Below the pieces are notes generated by a model that did no database searches, was not told where the DNA came from, and saw only the letters and a list, made by a program, of their open reading frames with translations. From contig CAJTPP010000073.1 of the NCBI GenBank assembly GCA_910578235.1, positions 1 through 14,051 on the forward strand: a stretch of DNA of 14,051 nt. Direction: 5' to 3'. This DNA comes from an uncultured Clostridia bacterium (lineage in GTDB: Bacteria; Bacillota; Clostridia; UBA1381). Position numbers and translations under genes: made by a program. How positions within the stretch are numbered: the first letter of the stretch is position 1; every line of letters begins with the position of its first letter. This document shows, piece after piece, positions 6,927 to 13,760 of the stretch.

Positions 6927-8456
6927 ATGAAAAGACAAAGTTTTCTTACAGGCGCGGTAATACTTATGATAGCGAACGCGATATCAAAAATACTGGGAGC
7001 AGTGTTTAAAATACCGCTTACATATATACTGAATGAGGAGGGAATGGCAGTATTTAATATCGCTTTTGAGGTTTACATAATGTTTCTGTCATTCATAATA
7101 TCAGGTCTGCCGTTTGCTATATCCAAACTGATTGCAGAATCAAACTCACGGTGTGAATACGGCAGAGTGTATAAGACTGTGCAGGTTTCAACAGTGCTGC
7201 TAATTATTATAGGCATTGCGGGGAGTATTGCGCTATATTTCGGAGCGCCGTTTTTTGCTCTGGCAATGAAGGAGGAAAAAGCAGTGTATGCGATCAGAAT
7301 GGTAGCGCCGTCGATTTTTTTTGTCGCCCTGGGAACAGGATACAAAAGCTACTATCAGGGTATTTCAAATATGATACCCACAGCTGTTTCACAGGTGGTT
7401 GAGGCGGCAGTTAAACTGGCAGCCGGATATTATCTGGCGGTACTTCTTATAAAATTCGGCGTTGAAAAAACAGCAGGCGGAGCGATAATGGGAGTTACAG
7501 CCGGCGAGATTGTGGCTACTGCGATATTGCTTCTTATGTACGTGTTTGAGAAAAAGAAGCCGTATTTACGGTCAGAACAGATCGGTAATGCTGAGATTTT
7601 AAAAGAGCTTCTGGCAATAGCCATGCCTTTGCTGTGCGCTTCTGTGGTTTCAAACGCGGTTAATATTGCTGACACAACGCTTGTGAGAACACGGCTTCTG
7701 GACGGCGGTTTTTCAGCTGATGAAGCGAGATTTTTGTATGGAGCGTATACAGGCTACGCACTTACTGTATTTCATCTGCCGGTAGGAATACTTGCGACGC
7801 TTGGAGTCAGCATTTTACCTGTCATTGCGGGAGCTGTAGCGGTGGACAATATAAAAAAAGCGCGTACAGCGACTGATATAGGAATACGTCTTGCGGTTAT
7901 GCTGTCGCTGCCTTGCGGAGTGATAATGTATACTATGAGTGGGGAAATATTGTCAGTATTGTTTGGCAATACGTCATCGGCACAGATGCTTTCTGTGGTG
8001 GCGCCGTGCGTTGTGATGATGTGTGTATCTCAGATAACTTCAGCTATATTACAGTCCTCGGGCAAAATAATGCTTCCGTTTTTTTACGCTCTGATAGGCA
8101 GCGCAATAAAGATTGCGATGGAATGGTATCTTGTGGCTCTGCCGGATATCAATATATACGGAAGCGCGATAAGCTCCAATATAGCCTATATAGTTGTAAT
8201 GATATTAAATTTGCGTGCGATAAGGAAAAATTTGTGTTTAAAACAAAATATTATGGCAATAATTATAAAGCCTGCTTTGGCGGCTATGCTTATGCTGGCT
8301 GTAATATACCTTTTAAAAACGCCGCTTTCCGCTCAGATTGGAGGGATAATGTATCTTGGTGTGATAAGCGTTGTTTCGGGCGCGGCATATATAATGGCGT
8401 TGTTTTTAACTAATGCGGTATCAGTAGGAGAAGTGAAAAAAATACTTAAAGGTTAG
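6927..8456 (+). CDS. SpoVB/YabM-like polysaccharide or lipid-intermediate flippase (MOP superfamily)
   Basis: A 509-residue polytopic membrane protein with about 14 hydrophobic segments along its full length and short charged loops, the pattern of the MOP/PST flippase family that includes SpoVB, YabM and MurJ. The N-terminus (SFLTGAVILMIANAISKILGA, read in two parts) and an early AFEVYIMFLSFIISGLPFAISKL stretch are typical of SpoVB-like members. The likely role is moving lipid-linked wall precursors or polysaccharide units across the membrane; in B. subtilis SpoVB is needed for cortex synthesis. In the yab cluster order this gene matches yabM. An upstream ATG at 6915 would add four residues, but it has no ribosome binding site. 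ATG 6927 has GGGGG at 6917-6921 five bases upstream, so I prefer it. No terminator follows; a promoter for mazG begins three bases after the stop. Confidence 0.85.
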   Translation: MKRQSFLTGAVILMIANAISKILGAVFKIPLTYILNEEGMAVFNIAFEVYIMFLSFIISGLPFAISKLIAESNSRCEYGRVYKTVQVSTVLLIIIGIAGSIALYFGAPFFALAMKEEKAVYAIRMVAPSIFFVALGTGYKSYYQGISNMIPTAVSQVVEAAVKLAAGYYLAVLLIKFGVEKTAGGAIMGVTAGEIVATAILLLMYVFEKKKPYLRSEQIGNAEILKELLAIAMPLLCASVVSNAVNIADTTLVRTRLLDGGFSADEARFLYGAYTGYALTVFHLPVGILATLGVSILPVIAGAVAVDNIKKARTATDIGIRLAVMLSLPCGVIMYTMSGEILSVLFGNTSSAQMLSVVAPCVVMMCVSQITSAILQSSGKIMLPFFYALIGSAIKIAMEWYLVALPDINIYGSAISSNIAYIVVMILNLRAIRKNLCLKQNIMAIIIKPALAAMLMLAVIYLLKTPLSAQIGGIMYLGVISVVSGAAYIMALFLTNAVSVGEVKKILKG

Positions 8457-8458
8457 AC

Positions 8459-8487
8459 TTGTAAAAAGTAGTAAGGGGTGGTATAAT
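8459..8487 (+). promoter_or_regulatory. sigma-A promoter with extended -10, for mazG
   Basis: TTGTAA (8459-8464) and a perfect TATAAT (8482-8487) are 17 bases apart, and a TGn extension (8479-8481) precedes the -10. It begins just after the spoVB-like stop codon, so mazG can be transcribed independently of the flippase gene. Confidence 0.7.
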
Positions 8488-8522
8488 TACTGTAATATTT
8501 AAGGGAAGGAAATATATTGCTC

Positions 8523-9299
8523 ATGAAAAAATATACGATAGAGGATCTGCGGGAGATAATAGCAACACTACGCGGTGAGAACGGATGTCCGTGGGACAGA
8601 GCGCAGACGCATCAGAGCTTGAAGAAGGATATGATTGAGGAATGTTACGAGGCAATTGACGCTCTGGACAGTGGTGATGATCATGCTTTTGCAAATGAAT
8701 TGGGAGATGTTCTTTTGCAGGTGATATTCCATTCGAGGCTGGCGGAGGAGAGAGACGCATTCAGTTTTGATGATGTTTTAAATGAAGTATGTACAAAACT
8801 TATTACTCGTCATACACATGTGTTTGGCAAGGATAAGGCTGTGAGCGCGGAGGAAGCGCTTGGACAGTGGGAGAAAAACAAGAAAAAAGAAAAAAATCTT
8901 GACTCATATACAGCAATGCTGGAAGATGTGCCCCGTTATCTTCCGGCGCTTATGAGAAGCGCGAAAATACAAAAGAAAGCGGCAAGCGTTGGTTTTGACT
9001 GGAAAGAGATTGACGGCGTGTATGATAAAATCAATGAGGAAGCAGGGGAGCTGCGTGAAGCGTCCGCAGGGGGGGATGCTGAAAAAATAGAGGAAGAATA
9101 CGGAGATATGCTTTTCAGTGTTGTAAATCTTGGCAGACACTTAAAGCTTACACCTGAAATCGCATTAACAAAGGCGTCCGATAAGTTTATAAAACGATTT
9201 GACGCGATGGAAAAAAAGGCCGTGTCACAAGGCCTTGATATAGCAGAAATGACGGACGAACAGCTTGACGCACTCTGGAATGATGCTAAAAAGGCGTAA
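8523..9299 (+). CDS. mazG: nucleoside triphosphate pyrophosphohydrolase MazG
   Basis: A 258-residue cytoplasmic enzyme with two MazG folds. The first has the Mg-binding EExxE motif at 39-43 (EECYE) and ExxD at 59-62 (ELGD), after the signature GCPWDRAQTH. The second, in the C-terminal half, has EEAGE and later EEYGD. MazG hydrolyses (d)NTPs to monophosphate and pyrophosphate, cleaning abnormal nucleotides. B. subtilis YabN, at the same place in the yab cluster, has an extra N-terminal tetrapyrrole-methylase domain. That domain is absent here, so the protein has the E. coli form and length. A TTG at 8517 (spacing 6 from AAGGA) would add two residues; the ATG at 8523 has a longer spacing of about 12, so the start is uncertain by two codons. 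Confidence 0.93.
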   Translation: MKKYTIEDLREIIATLRGENGCPWDRAQTHQSLKKDMIEECYEAIDALDSGDDHAFANELGDVLLQVIFHSRLAEERDAFSFDDVLNEVCTKLITRHTHVFGKDKAVSAEEALGQWEKNKKKEKNLDSYTAMLEDVPRYLPALMRSAKIQKKAASVGFDWKEIDGVYDKINEEAGELREASAGGDAEKIEEEYGDMLFSVVNLGRHLKLTPEIALTKASDKFIKRFDAMEKKAVSQGLDIAEMTDEQLDALWNDAKKA

Positions 9300-9330
9300 A
9301 TAAGCCGTTTTTTTACAAAAAAATGGCTTA
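9288..9330 (+). terminator. overlapping hairpins after mazG; possible weak terminator
   Basis: Two folds compete. One pairs AAAAAGGC (9288-9295, the last mazG codons) with GCC(G)TTTTT (9304-9312) with one bulged base and a T7 run, which looks like a short terminator. The other pairs TAAGCC (9301-9306) with GGCTTA (9325-9330), extended by T7/A7 into a 13-14 bp hairpin that has no T tract after it. The structure lies between mazG and the HU promoter. Confidence 0.4.
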
Positions 9331-9346
9331 AATTGCCGTAAAACTA

Positions 9347-9375
9347 TTGACAGAATGCAAAAATTGTAATAGAAT
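9347..9375 (+). promoter_or_regulatory. strong sigma-A promoter of the HU gene
   Basis: A consensus TTGACA (9347-9352) and TAGAAT (9370-9375, five of six matches) are 17 bases apart. The start codon is at 9452, so the leader is about 70 bases, AT-rich, and has no clear conserved RNA element. A strong separate promoter fits the high level of HU expected in the cell. Confidence 0.8.
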
Positions 9376-9451
9376 TAGTAACTGAACAGGTATTTTACAA
9401 AAAGGCCTGAAACTCTAATAAAATTTTTTTTAATAATCAGGAGGACAAATC

Positions 9452-9727
9452 ATGAACAAGACAGAATTAGTGGCAGCAGTGGCTCAGAAAGCTGAACTAT
9501 CAAAGAAAGATGCAGAAAAGGCAGTTGCGGCAGTAACAGCGGCAATAACAGACGCTTTATGCGCAAACGACAAGGTACAGCTTGTAGGTTTCGGTACATT
9601 TGAGGTTAGACAGAGAGAAGCAAGAACAGGTAAAAATCCTCGTACAGGTGAAACAATTAATATCGCTGCTTCAAAAGTTCCTGCATTCAAGGCAGGAAAG
9701 GCTCTTAAGGACGTTGTAAACAAGTAA
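9452..9727 (+). CDS. hup: HU-family DNA-binding protein
   Basis: A 91-residue histone-like protein, full length for HU. It begins MNKTELVAAVA, has the body motif VQLVGFGTFEVR (42-53), the DNA-inserting arm with RTGKNPRTGETI (58-69, P63 the proline that intercalates) and ends with PAFKAGKALKDVV. It binds and bends DNA as a dimer, compacting the nucleoid. Consensus AGGAGG at 9439-9444, seven bases before the ATG, predicts strong translation. It has its own promoter and terminator although it lies between mazG and rqcP, an arrangement common in Clostridia; in B. subtilis the hbs gene is elsewhere. The symbol hup (or hbs) is by family. Confidence 0.97.
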   Translation: MNKTELVAAVAQKAELSKKDAEKAVAAVTAAITDALCANDKVQLVGFGTFEVRQREARTGKNPRTGETINIAASKVPAFKAGKALKDVVNK

Positions 9728-9744
9728 TCGGTTTTTGTAAAACT

Positions 9745-9780
9745 CAAAGGTGCTGCGTTGATGCGGCACCTTTGTTTGTT
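9745..9780 (+). terminator. Rho-independent terminator of the HU gene
   Basis: CAAAGGTGCTGC (9745-9756) pairs with GCGGCACCTTTG (9763-9774) through 12 bp with one G-U pair. The loop is GTTGAT, and a T-rich TTTGTTTGTT follows. It starts 18 bases after the HU stop codon. Confidence 0.85.
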
Positions 9781-9787
9781 ATATAAT
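9758..9787 (+). promoter_or_regulatory. candidate sigma-A promoter of rqcP, overlapping the HU terminator
   Basis: TATAAT at 9782-9787 is a perfect -10. TTGATG at 9758-9763, which is the terminator loop, would be the -35 with an 18-base spacer. It lies 30 bases before the rqcP start. The -35 is imperfect and may be fortuitous. Confidence 0.4.
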
Positions 9788-9816
9788 ATCCAAAAAGATT
9801 TGAACAGGAGATTTTA

Positions 9817-10056
9817 ATGAGAATTGATAAATATCTTAAGATAACGAGACTTATAAAAAGGCGTTCAGTAGCAAATGAGGCTTGTGATCAGGGGAGAATA
9901 ACAGTAAACGGACGTATTGTTAAGGCATCATATGATGTAAAGGAAAATGATATAATTGAAATAAAAATGGGAGAGAGAACCATTAAGGTACAGGTTGTCG
10001 CTATTGCGGAGCATGTGCTGAAAAATGACGCATCTATGCTATATAAACCGCTTTAG
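9817..10056 (+). CDS. rqcP: RqcP (YabO), S4-domain ribosome quality-control factor
   Basis: A 79-residue protein made almost wholly of one S4 RNA-binding domain (RIDKYLKITRLIKRR, then ACDQGRITVNG, then the KASYDVKENDIIEI strand region). It aligns by eye with B. subtilis RqcP over its length, including R2 and R16, which contact RNA in that protein. With RqcH, RqcP binds stalled 50S subunits and drives C-terminal alanine tailing of incomplete chains; rqcH is not in this window. AGGAG at 9806-9810 lies six bases upstream of the ATG. The last codons form one arm of the downstream hairpin. It occupies the yabO place in the conserved cluster. Confidence 0.93.
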   Translation: MRIDKYLKITRLIKRRSVANEACDQGRITVNGRIVKASYDVKENDIIEIKMGERTIKVQVVAIAEHVLKNDASMLYKPL

Positions 10057-10073
10057 TAATAAAGCGGTTTTCT
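10045..10073 (+). terminator. terminator hairpin overlapping the rqcP stop codon
   Basis: AAACCGCTTTA (10045-10055) and TAAAGCGGTTT (10060-10070) are perfect 11-bp arms around a four-base loop GTAA, followed by a short T run. The left arm contains the last rqcP codons and most of the TAG stop. The T tract is short, so termination may be partial and let some transcripts enter yabP. Confidence 0.6.
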
Positions 10074-10085
10074 GCCGCATATATT
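10056..10085 (+). promoter_or_regulatory. candidate sigma-E (sporulation) promoter of yabP
   Basis: GTAATAA at 10056-10062 and CATATATT at 10078-10085, 15 bases apart, resemble the sigma-E -35 (GTMATATT-like) and -10 (CATACAnT). The known yabP and yabQ genes of B. subtilis are expressed under sigma-E. The -35 would lie in the loop and right arm of the rqcP hairpin. The match is imperfect, so this is a prediction. Confidence 0.35.
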
Positions 10086-10115
10086 TTATTGATATTAATA
10101 AAGGGGGCGGAATAT

Positions 10116-10382
10116 ATGGAAAAAGCTGCTGTGGGGGAACATTCGATATCCATGATGAACAGAGCTGTAATGGCATTATCGGGCGTTACGGACGTGTCAG
10201 AATTTTCTGATGTTAAGGTTATGCTTAAAACAACAATGGGAGATCTTTGTATCAAAGGTAAAAAACTTTCAATAAATCAGCTTAATACTGAAAACGGAAC
10301 GCTCGATGTGCGAGGAGAGATACATTCAATGCAGTATACGACCGGCAGCAGAGACGGATTTTTTGCGGGACTGTTTAAATAA
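10116..10382 (+). CDS. yabP: sporulation protein YabP
   Basis: An 88-residue protein matching YabP throughout: HSISMMNRAVMALSGVTDV near the N-terminus, the strand series VMLKTTMGDLCIKGKKLSI (35-53) and LDVRGEIHSMQY (63-74), and a short C-terminal GFFAGLFK. In B. subtilis YabP is made in the mother cell and is needed for normal spore cortex formation. A TTG at 10089 would add nine residues, but ATG 10116 has an AAGGGGGCGG purine run ending about five bases upstream and gives the usual family start. The stop codon overlaps the yabQ start by one base (TAATG), so the two are translationally coupled. A sporulation-only function is the strongest evidence here that the host forms spores. Confidence 0.92.
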   Translation: MEKAAVGEHSISMMNRAVMALSGVTDVSEFSDVKVMLKTTMGDLCIKGKKLSINQLNTENGTLDVRGEIHSMQYTTGSRDGFFAGLFK

Positions 10383-10834
10383 TGAACGGAGATGTTGTTG
10401 TATTTCTGGCAATGGTAATCTGCGGAGCGCTGATACTGTTGCTTTTAGATATTTTCCGCGCGTTTAGAATAGTATTACGGCCGGGGATGATTGTTGTAGC
10501 TGTAAGCGATATTTTGTTTTGTTTCGCATCGCTTTTTTTGGTGCTTGCGGCAGTGTGGAATTTAAACAGCGGGGAATTTAGAATTTATGAGCCTGTGGGG
10601 CTGATATTGGGCGGTATTTTTTATTTTTTACTATTAAGCAGATGGATTTTGGCATTTTTTTTGTTGATAATTAAAAATATTTTGAAATTTATCCAATATA
10701 TTTTTAAAATACTCTTGACACCGTCGTTGTTTTTGTATAAAATTTTAATAGTGCCAATAATAACTTTTATAAAAAACAAAGTGCGAAAGGGCAAAGTGAT
10801 GTGTGATGAACGAGTACAAGAACAAGATAGTTAA
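10382..10834 (+). CDS. yabQ: sporulation membrane protein YabQ
   Basis: A 150-residue membrane protein with hydrophobic segments at about 5-25, 36-59, 70-86 and 88-100, and a further amphipathic or hydrophobic stretch to about 130, then a basic and hydrophilic tail. The SDILFCF helix followed by NSGEFRIYEPVGLILGG is the family's recognisable core. In B. subtilis YabQ sits in the forespore outer membrane and is needed for cortex synthesis. It has no strong ribosome binding site and starts at the overlapping TAATG, so it depends on yabP translation. Its 3' end overlaps divIC by 29 bases. The tail after about residue 135 is poorly conserved and partly dictated by the overlap. Confidence 0.9.
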   Translation: MNGDVVVFLAMVICGALILLLLDIFRAFRIVLRPGMIVVAVSDILFCFASLFLVLAAVWNLNSGEFRIYEPVGLILGGIFYFLLLSRWILAFFLLIIKNILKFIQYIFKILLTPSLFLYKILIVPIITFIKNKVRKGKVMCDERVQEQDS

Positions 10835-11120
10835 TTTTTTAGAAATACATAAAATCGGAATAAAGATATGGATATTCATAATACTGGTTGCCGCAATGAC
10901 GTTTAAGGGACTTATGCAAATTCCTCAGATTTTGGAGGGCAAAAAGGAAATAGCGCGTCTTACGGAGCAAATTGAATACGAAAAAGAACGGCAGCAGGAA
11001 ATTATTGAATTAAAAGATAAAGTGAATTCCGATGAGTACATAGAAAAAATCGCGAGTGAAAAGCTTGGTTTGATAAAAAGCAACGCTAAAATTTTTGTAG
11101 ATGTGTCGGTTGATGAATAA
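10806..11120 (+). CDS. divIC: septum formation initiator DivIC/FtsB family protein
   Basis: A 104-residue single-pass protein. A short cytoplasmic N-terminus (1-16) is followed by a membrane helix at about 18-34, a coiled coil at about 43-75 (KKEIARLTEQIEYEKERQQEI region), and the family's closing motif DEYIEKIASEKLGLIKSNAKIFV. It acts at the division septum in a complex with FtsL and DivIB, helping to activate wall synthesis by the FtsW-PBP machinery; in sporulating cells it also works in polar septation. A GTG at 10803 directly before the ATG is an alternative start. The only upstream purine run, AAAGGG (10786-10791), is distant, so expression probably relies on coupling to yabQ, which it overlaps. 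Confidence 0.92.
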   Translation: MNEYKNKIVNFLEIHKIGIKIWIFIILVAAMTFKGLMQIPQILEGKKEIARLTEQIEYEKERQQEIIELKDKVNSDEYIEKIASEKLGLIKSNAKIFVDVSVDE

Positions 11121-11155
11121 ATAAACATAAGTGAGAGAGGAAAAGCAAAACAGTC

Positions 11156-11602
11156 ATGGTTTCAGTAGGTAGTATAGTTGATGGTAAGGTGGTAAGCGTA
11201 ATGCCGTTTGGCGCGTTCGTGGATATAGGTGATAATCAGTCGGGACTGGTTCATATATCCGAAATTTCTTCAAGATATGTGAAGGATATTAATGAGTGTG
11301 TCAGTAAAGGTGATACAGTTAAAGTAAAGGTTATTAAAATAGATGATCAGGGGAAAATAAGTCTGTCTATAAAACAGGCGGAAGAAAAAAAAGAGAGACG
11401 GGAAAGACCTAAGCCTGAGGACAGAGGGCCTGTACGTCCCGCTGATATAGACTGGAGCAGAGGAGCCTCATCAAGTCTTTCATTTGAGGATAAGCTGTCT
11501 AAATTTAAGCAGGACAGCGATGAAAAAATGCAGACACTTCGCCGTAATAATGATTCAAAGCGCTCGGGGGGCTACAGCAGAAGGAATAATCATTCATTTT
11601 AA
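11156..11602 (+). CDS. yabR: S1 RNA-binding domain protein (YabR-like)
   Basis: A 148-residue protein with one S1 domain at about residues 4-73: VGSIVDGKVVSVMPFGAFVDIG, then SGLVHISEIS, then KGDTVKVKVIKID and GKISLSIKQA. A charged, low-complexity tail rich in Arg, Lys, Asp and Ser follows, with a conserved-looking WSRGASSSLSFEDKLSKFKQDS stretch (read in two parts) typical of the clostridial version. It is a likely RNA or ribosome-associated factor; the precise role of YabR proteins is not established. The start is set by the family pattern. The best purine run, GAGAGAGG, ends 15 bases upstream, an unusually long spacing. The gene lies 35 bases after divIC and closes the cluster, followed by a terminator. 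Confidence 0.9.
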   Translation: MVSVGSIVDGKVVSVMPFGAFVDIGDNQSGLVHISEISSRYVKDINECVSKGDTVKVKVIKIDDQGKISLSIKQAEEKKERRERPKPEDRGPVRPADIDWSRGASSSLSFEDKLSKFKQDSDEKMQTLRRNNDSKRSGGYSRRNNHSF

Positions 11603-11615
11603 ATAGAATTTTTGC

Positions 11616-11645
11616 GGGCGGGAATATAGTTTCCGCCTCTTTTAC
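11616..11645 (+). terminator. Rho-independent terminator of the spore/division cluster
   Basis: GGCGGGAA (11617-11624) pairs with TTTCCGCC (11630-11637), eight pairs with one G-U, loop TATAG, extended by one more wobble pair. TCTTTTAC follows. It starts 13 bases after the S1-gene stop. Confidence 0.7.
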
Positions 11646-11672
11646 TATAAATGCTGATATCAGGAGATTTAT

Positions 11673-13760
11673 ATGATTGCACTAAAGTATAACAAAAGAA
11701 CATTTCCTCTTATAGGCGCAATAATCGTTTTTGTGCTTTCTTTTTCTGTTCTGTATTTTGGTGACAATATAGGGCTGTCTGACAATGGAGATTTCAGGAG
11801 AGTGCTGCTTGTCAATAATCTTGAATATGCTGATGATACAGATTATTATTATCTGTTCAAGCAGGACTATAAAATGAATATAGAGGGAGAAAGTTTCTGG
11901 GATAAGGTGTCATATTTGTGTGAAACAAATAATGAAGAGGAAATATATTCCTCTCCCCATTTTATCATTATAAAAGCGTCAAAAGTGATGAATTTTATGA
12001 TGAATACAATACTTGTAAAGGATGAAACAAATTATAATATAGCGTATCTGGCATTTATATACATACTGATGCTGTCAATGGCGGCATGGGGGATATTTAC
12101 TTTCTTTGCTGACGAGGCATTAAAGCTTAGAATAGCTGTATTTTGCGTATTTATTTTCATGTTCTGTGATGCGGGATATTTGCTTTATTTCAATTCATTT
12201 TACGGGGAACCGCTTCAGTATGTGTCGCTTATGATGCTTATCGCGCTTGGTCTGCTTATTTATAAGCGTCCTACAATTCCCAAGGTGGCGTCCTTTTTTG
12301 TGTCGCTGTATTTTTTTGCCGGAGCAAAACTGGCAAATGTGCCTTATTCGGTTATAATGTCTTTGATGGCATTGTCATTTGTATTTTTAAGGGAAGATAA
12401 GCGATATAGAATAGGTATAGGAATATGTGTAATCTTTGCGGCTGTGTGTATTGGAAAACTTTATGTGAGTATTCCTGACTGGATGCATAATGACACTACA
12501 TATCAGTCTGTGTTTTTTGGCGCTGTTAAAGAAAGTGAAACACCAGAAAAGGACTTAAAACAGCTTGGTATAGACGAAAAATATCTGCCGCTTGTTAATA
12601 CGCATGCTTATATGGATGACGGCGAATATAAGATAGATATAACAACTCCCGAGTTCCAAAATGATTTTTATGACAGGGTATCAAAAGCGAGAGTGGCATT
12701 TTTCTATTTAAGACATCCTGTGCGTTTTGTGAAGAAAATCGCGTTTTCAATTGAGAATTCATCAAGTTTGCGGCCGCTTAATTCCGGCACGTCCGAAACG
12801 GTATTGATGTCATATTCAAACCGGTACAGTGGATGGAGCAATCTGCGCGTGGCAATGAAACTGCTGTATAATCCGTACATAGTTTTTGCGATAGCTGTAT
12901 TGCTCAGCATATATGTGGCGCTGGTGCATGTATATCTGGTGCGTAGTAAAAAACAAACTCCGGGACGGCAGTTTTATCTTATCATGGCAATGTATGTACT
13001 TTTGGTGGGATTATGGATAAATATGTGTCTGCCAATCCTTGGAAACGGCGAAGCGGATATAATGAAGCATATGTTTTTGTTCGCAAACTGTATGGATGTG
13101 TTATTTGCCGGTATAATAATTGGTATAGTAAACATGCATAACAGAAACCGTATAGCGGCTTTGGCAGTTATGGCTGTAACGGTTATGCTTTTACAAATTG
13201 AACCGCCTAAGGACAAGGTTGAGTTTGGAAGTTATAACGGGGAACCTCTGAAATGGGAGGTTATGCGGGAATATGAGGACGGAAGCGCTGAGCTTGTGAC
13301 GGAAAAATGCGTGGATAGCAGAATGTTTGACGATGAAAATAATATGTGGGAAACAAGTGATTTGAGACAATGGCTTAACAGTGATTTTATAAGTGAATTT
13401 ACAATGAAAGAGATTTCTCAAATTGTTCCGCAGAGTAATGAGGTAATGCTTACCTATAATGACAGAGGACTGGCGGAAAGCGGTGATCATACTCATTATT
13501 GGAGCGCTACAAGGGGTGAAGTGAATGACCTGAGTGAAACGGCGTACAAGTATTACGTTGATGATATTGTGTATATTCCCACGCTTGATATGATGAGGGA
13601 TATAGACATGAGCAAGCCATACTGGGTACTGTGCCCCTATGGTTATAATGACCGTATGCAGCGGTATATGACGGGAGACGGCTTTATTCTACATACGAAT
13701 GTGGATAATATATATGGAGTACGCGCTGCTGTGCGTGTGAAATTAAATGAGGTAGATTAG
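11673..13760 (+). CDS. polytopic membrane protein (WsfD-like glycan protein) fused to a C-terminal DUF6273-like domain
   Basis: A 695-residue protein. Membrane helices lie at about 11-30, 122-146, 153-172, 181-197, 204-222, 225-240, 246-263, 400-423, 434-455, 466-487 and 493-508, with two large outer segments (31-120 and 264-399). The first outer loop has LSDNGDFRRVL (35-45), and a later motif reads YLLYFNSFYGEP (169-180). These resemble bacterial WsfD-type proteins thought to transfer hexoses in surface-glycan synthesis, which share the GT-C layout with acidic residues in the first outer loop (D37, D40 here). Residues about 515-695 form a separate soluble domain, with VEFGSYNGEPLKWEV (516-530), WETSDLRQWLN (559-569), HYWSATRG (608-615) and YGVRAAVRVK (681-690), the pattern of DUF6273, whose function is unknown. 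AGGAG lies six bases upstream. The enzyme activity is not proven by sequence. Confidence 0.65.
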   Translation: MIALKYNKRTFPLIGAIIVFVLSFSVLYFGDNIGLSDNGDFRRVLLVNNLEYADDTDYYYLFKQDYKMNIEGESFWDKVSYLCETNNEEEIYSSPHFIIIKASKVMNFMMNTILVKDETNYNIAYLAFIYILMLSMAAWGIFTFFADEALKLRIAVFCVFIFMFCDAGYLLYFNSFYGEPLQYVSLMMLIALGLLIYKRPTIPKVASFFVSLYFFAGAKLANVPYSVIMSLMALSFVFLREDKRYRIGIGICVIFAAVCIGKLYVSIPDWMHNDTTYQSVFFGAVKESETPEKDLKQLGIDEKYLPLVNTHAYMDDGEYKIDITTPEFQNDFYDRVSKARVAFFYLRHPVRFVKKIAFSIENSSSLRPLNSGTSETVLMSYSNRYSGWSNLRVAMKLLYNPYIVFAIAVLLSIYVALVHVYLVRSKKQTPGRQFYLIMAMYVLLVGLWINMCLPILGNGEADIMKHMFLFANCMDVLFAGIIIGIVNMHNRNRIAALAVMAVTVMLLQIEPPKDKVEFGSYNGEPLKWEVMREYEDGSAELVTEKCVDSRMFDDENNMWETSDLRQWLNSDFISEFTMKEISQIVPQSNEVMLTYNDRGLAESGDHTHYWSATRGEVNDLSETAYKYYVDDIVYIPTLDMMRDIDMSKPYWVLCPYGYNDRMQRYMTGDGFILHTNVDNIYGVRAAVRVKLNEVD

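Noticed and set aside
7913..8413. Plus-strand open frame of 166 codons inside the spoVB-like gene
   Set aside because: It is in an alternative frame of a gene whose own frame shows continuous membrane helices; the translation is Cys- and Asn-rich with no recognisable pattern.
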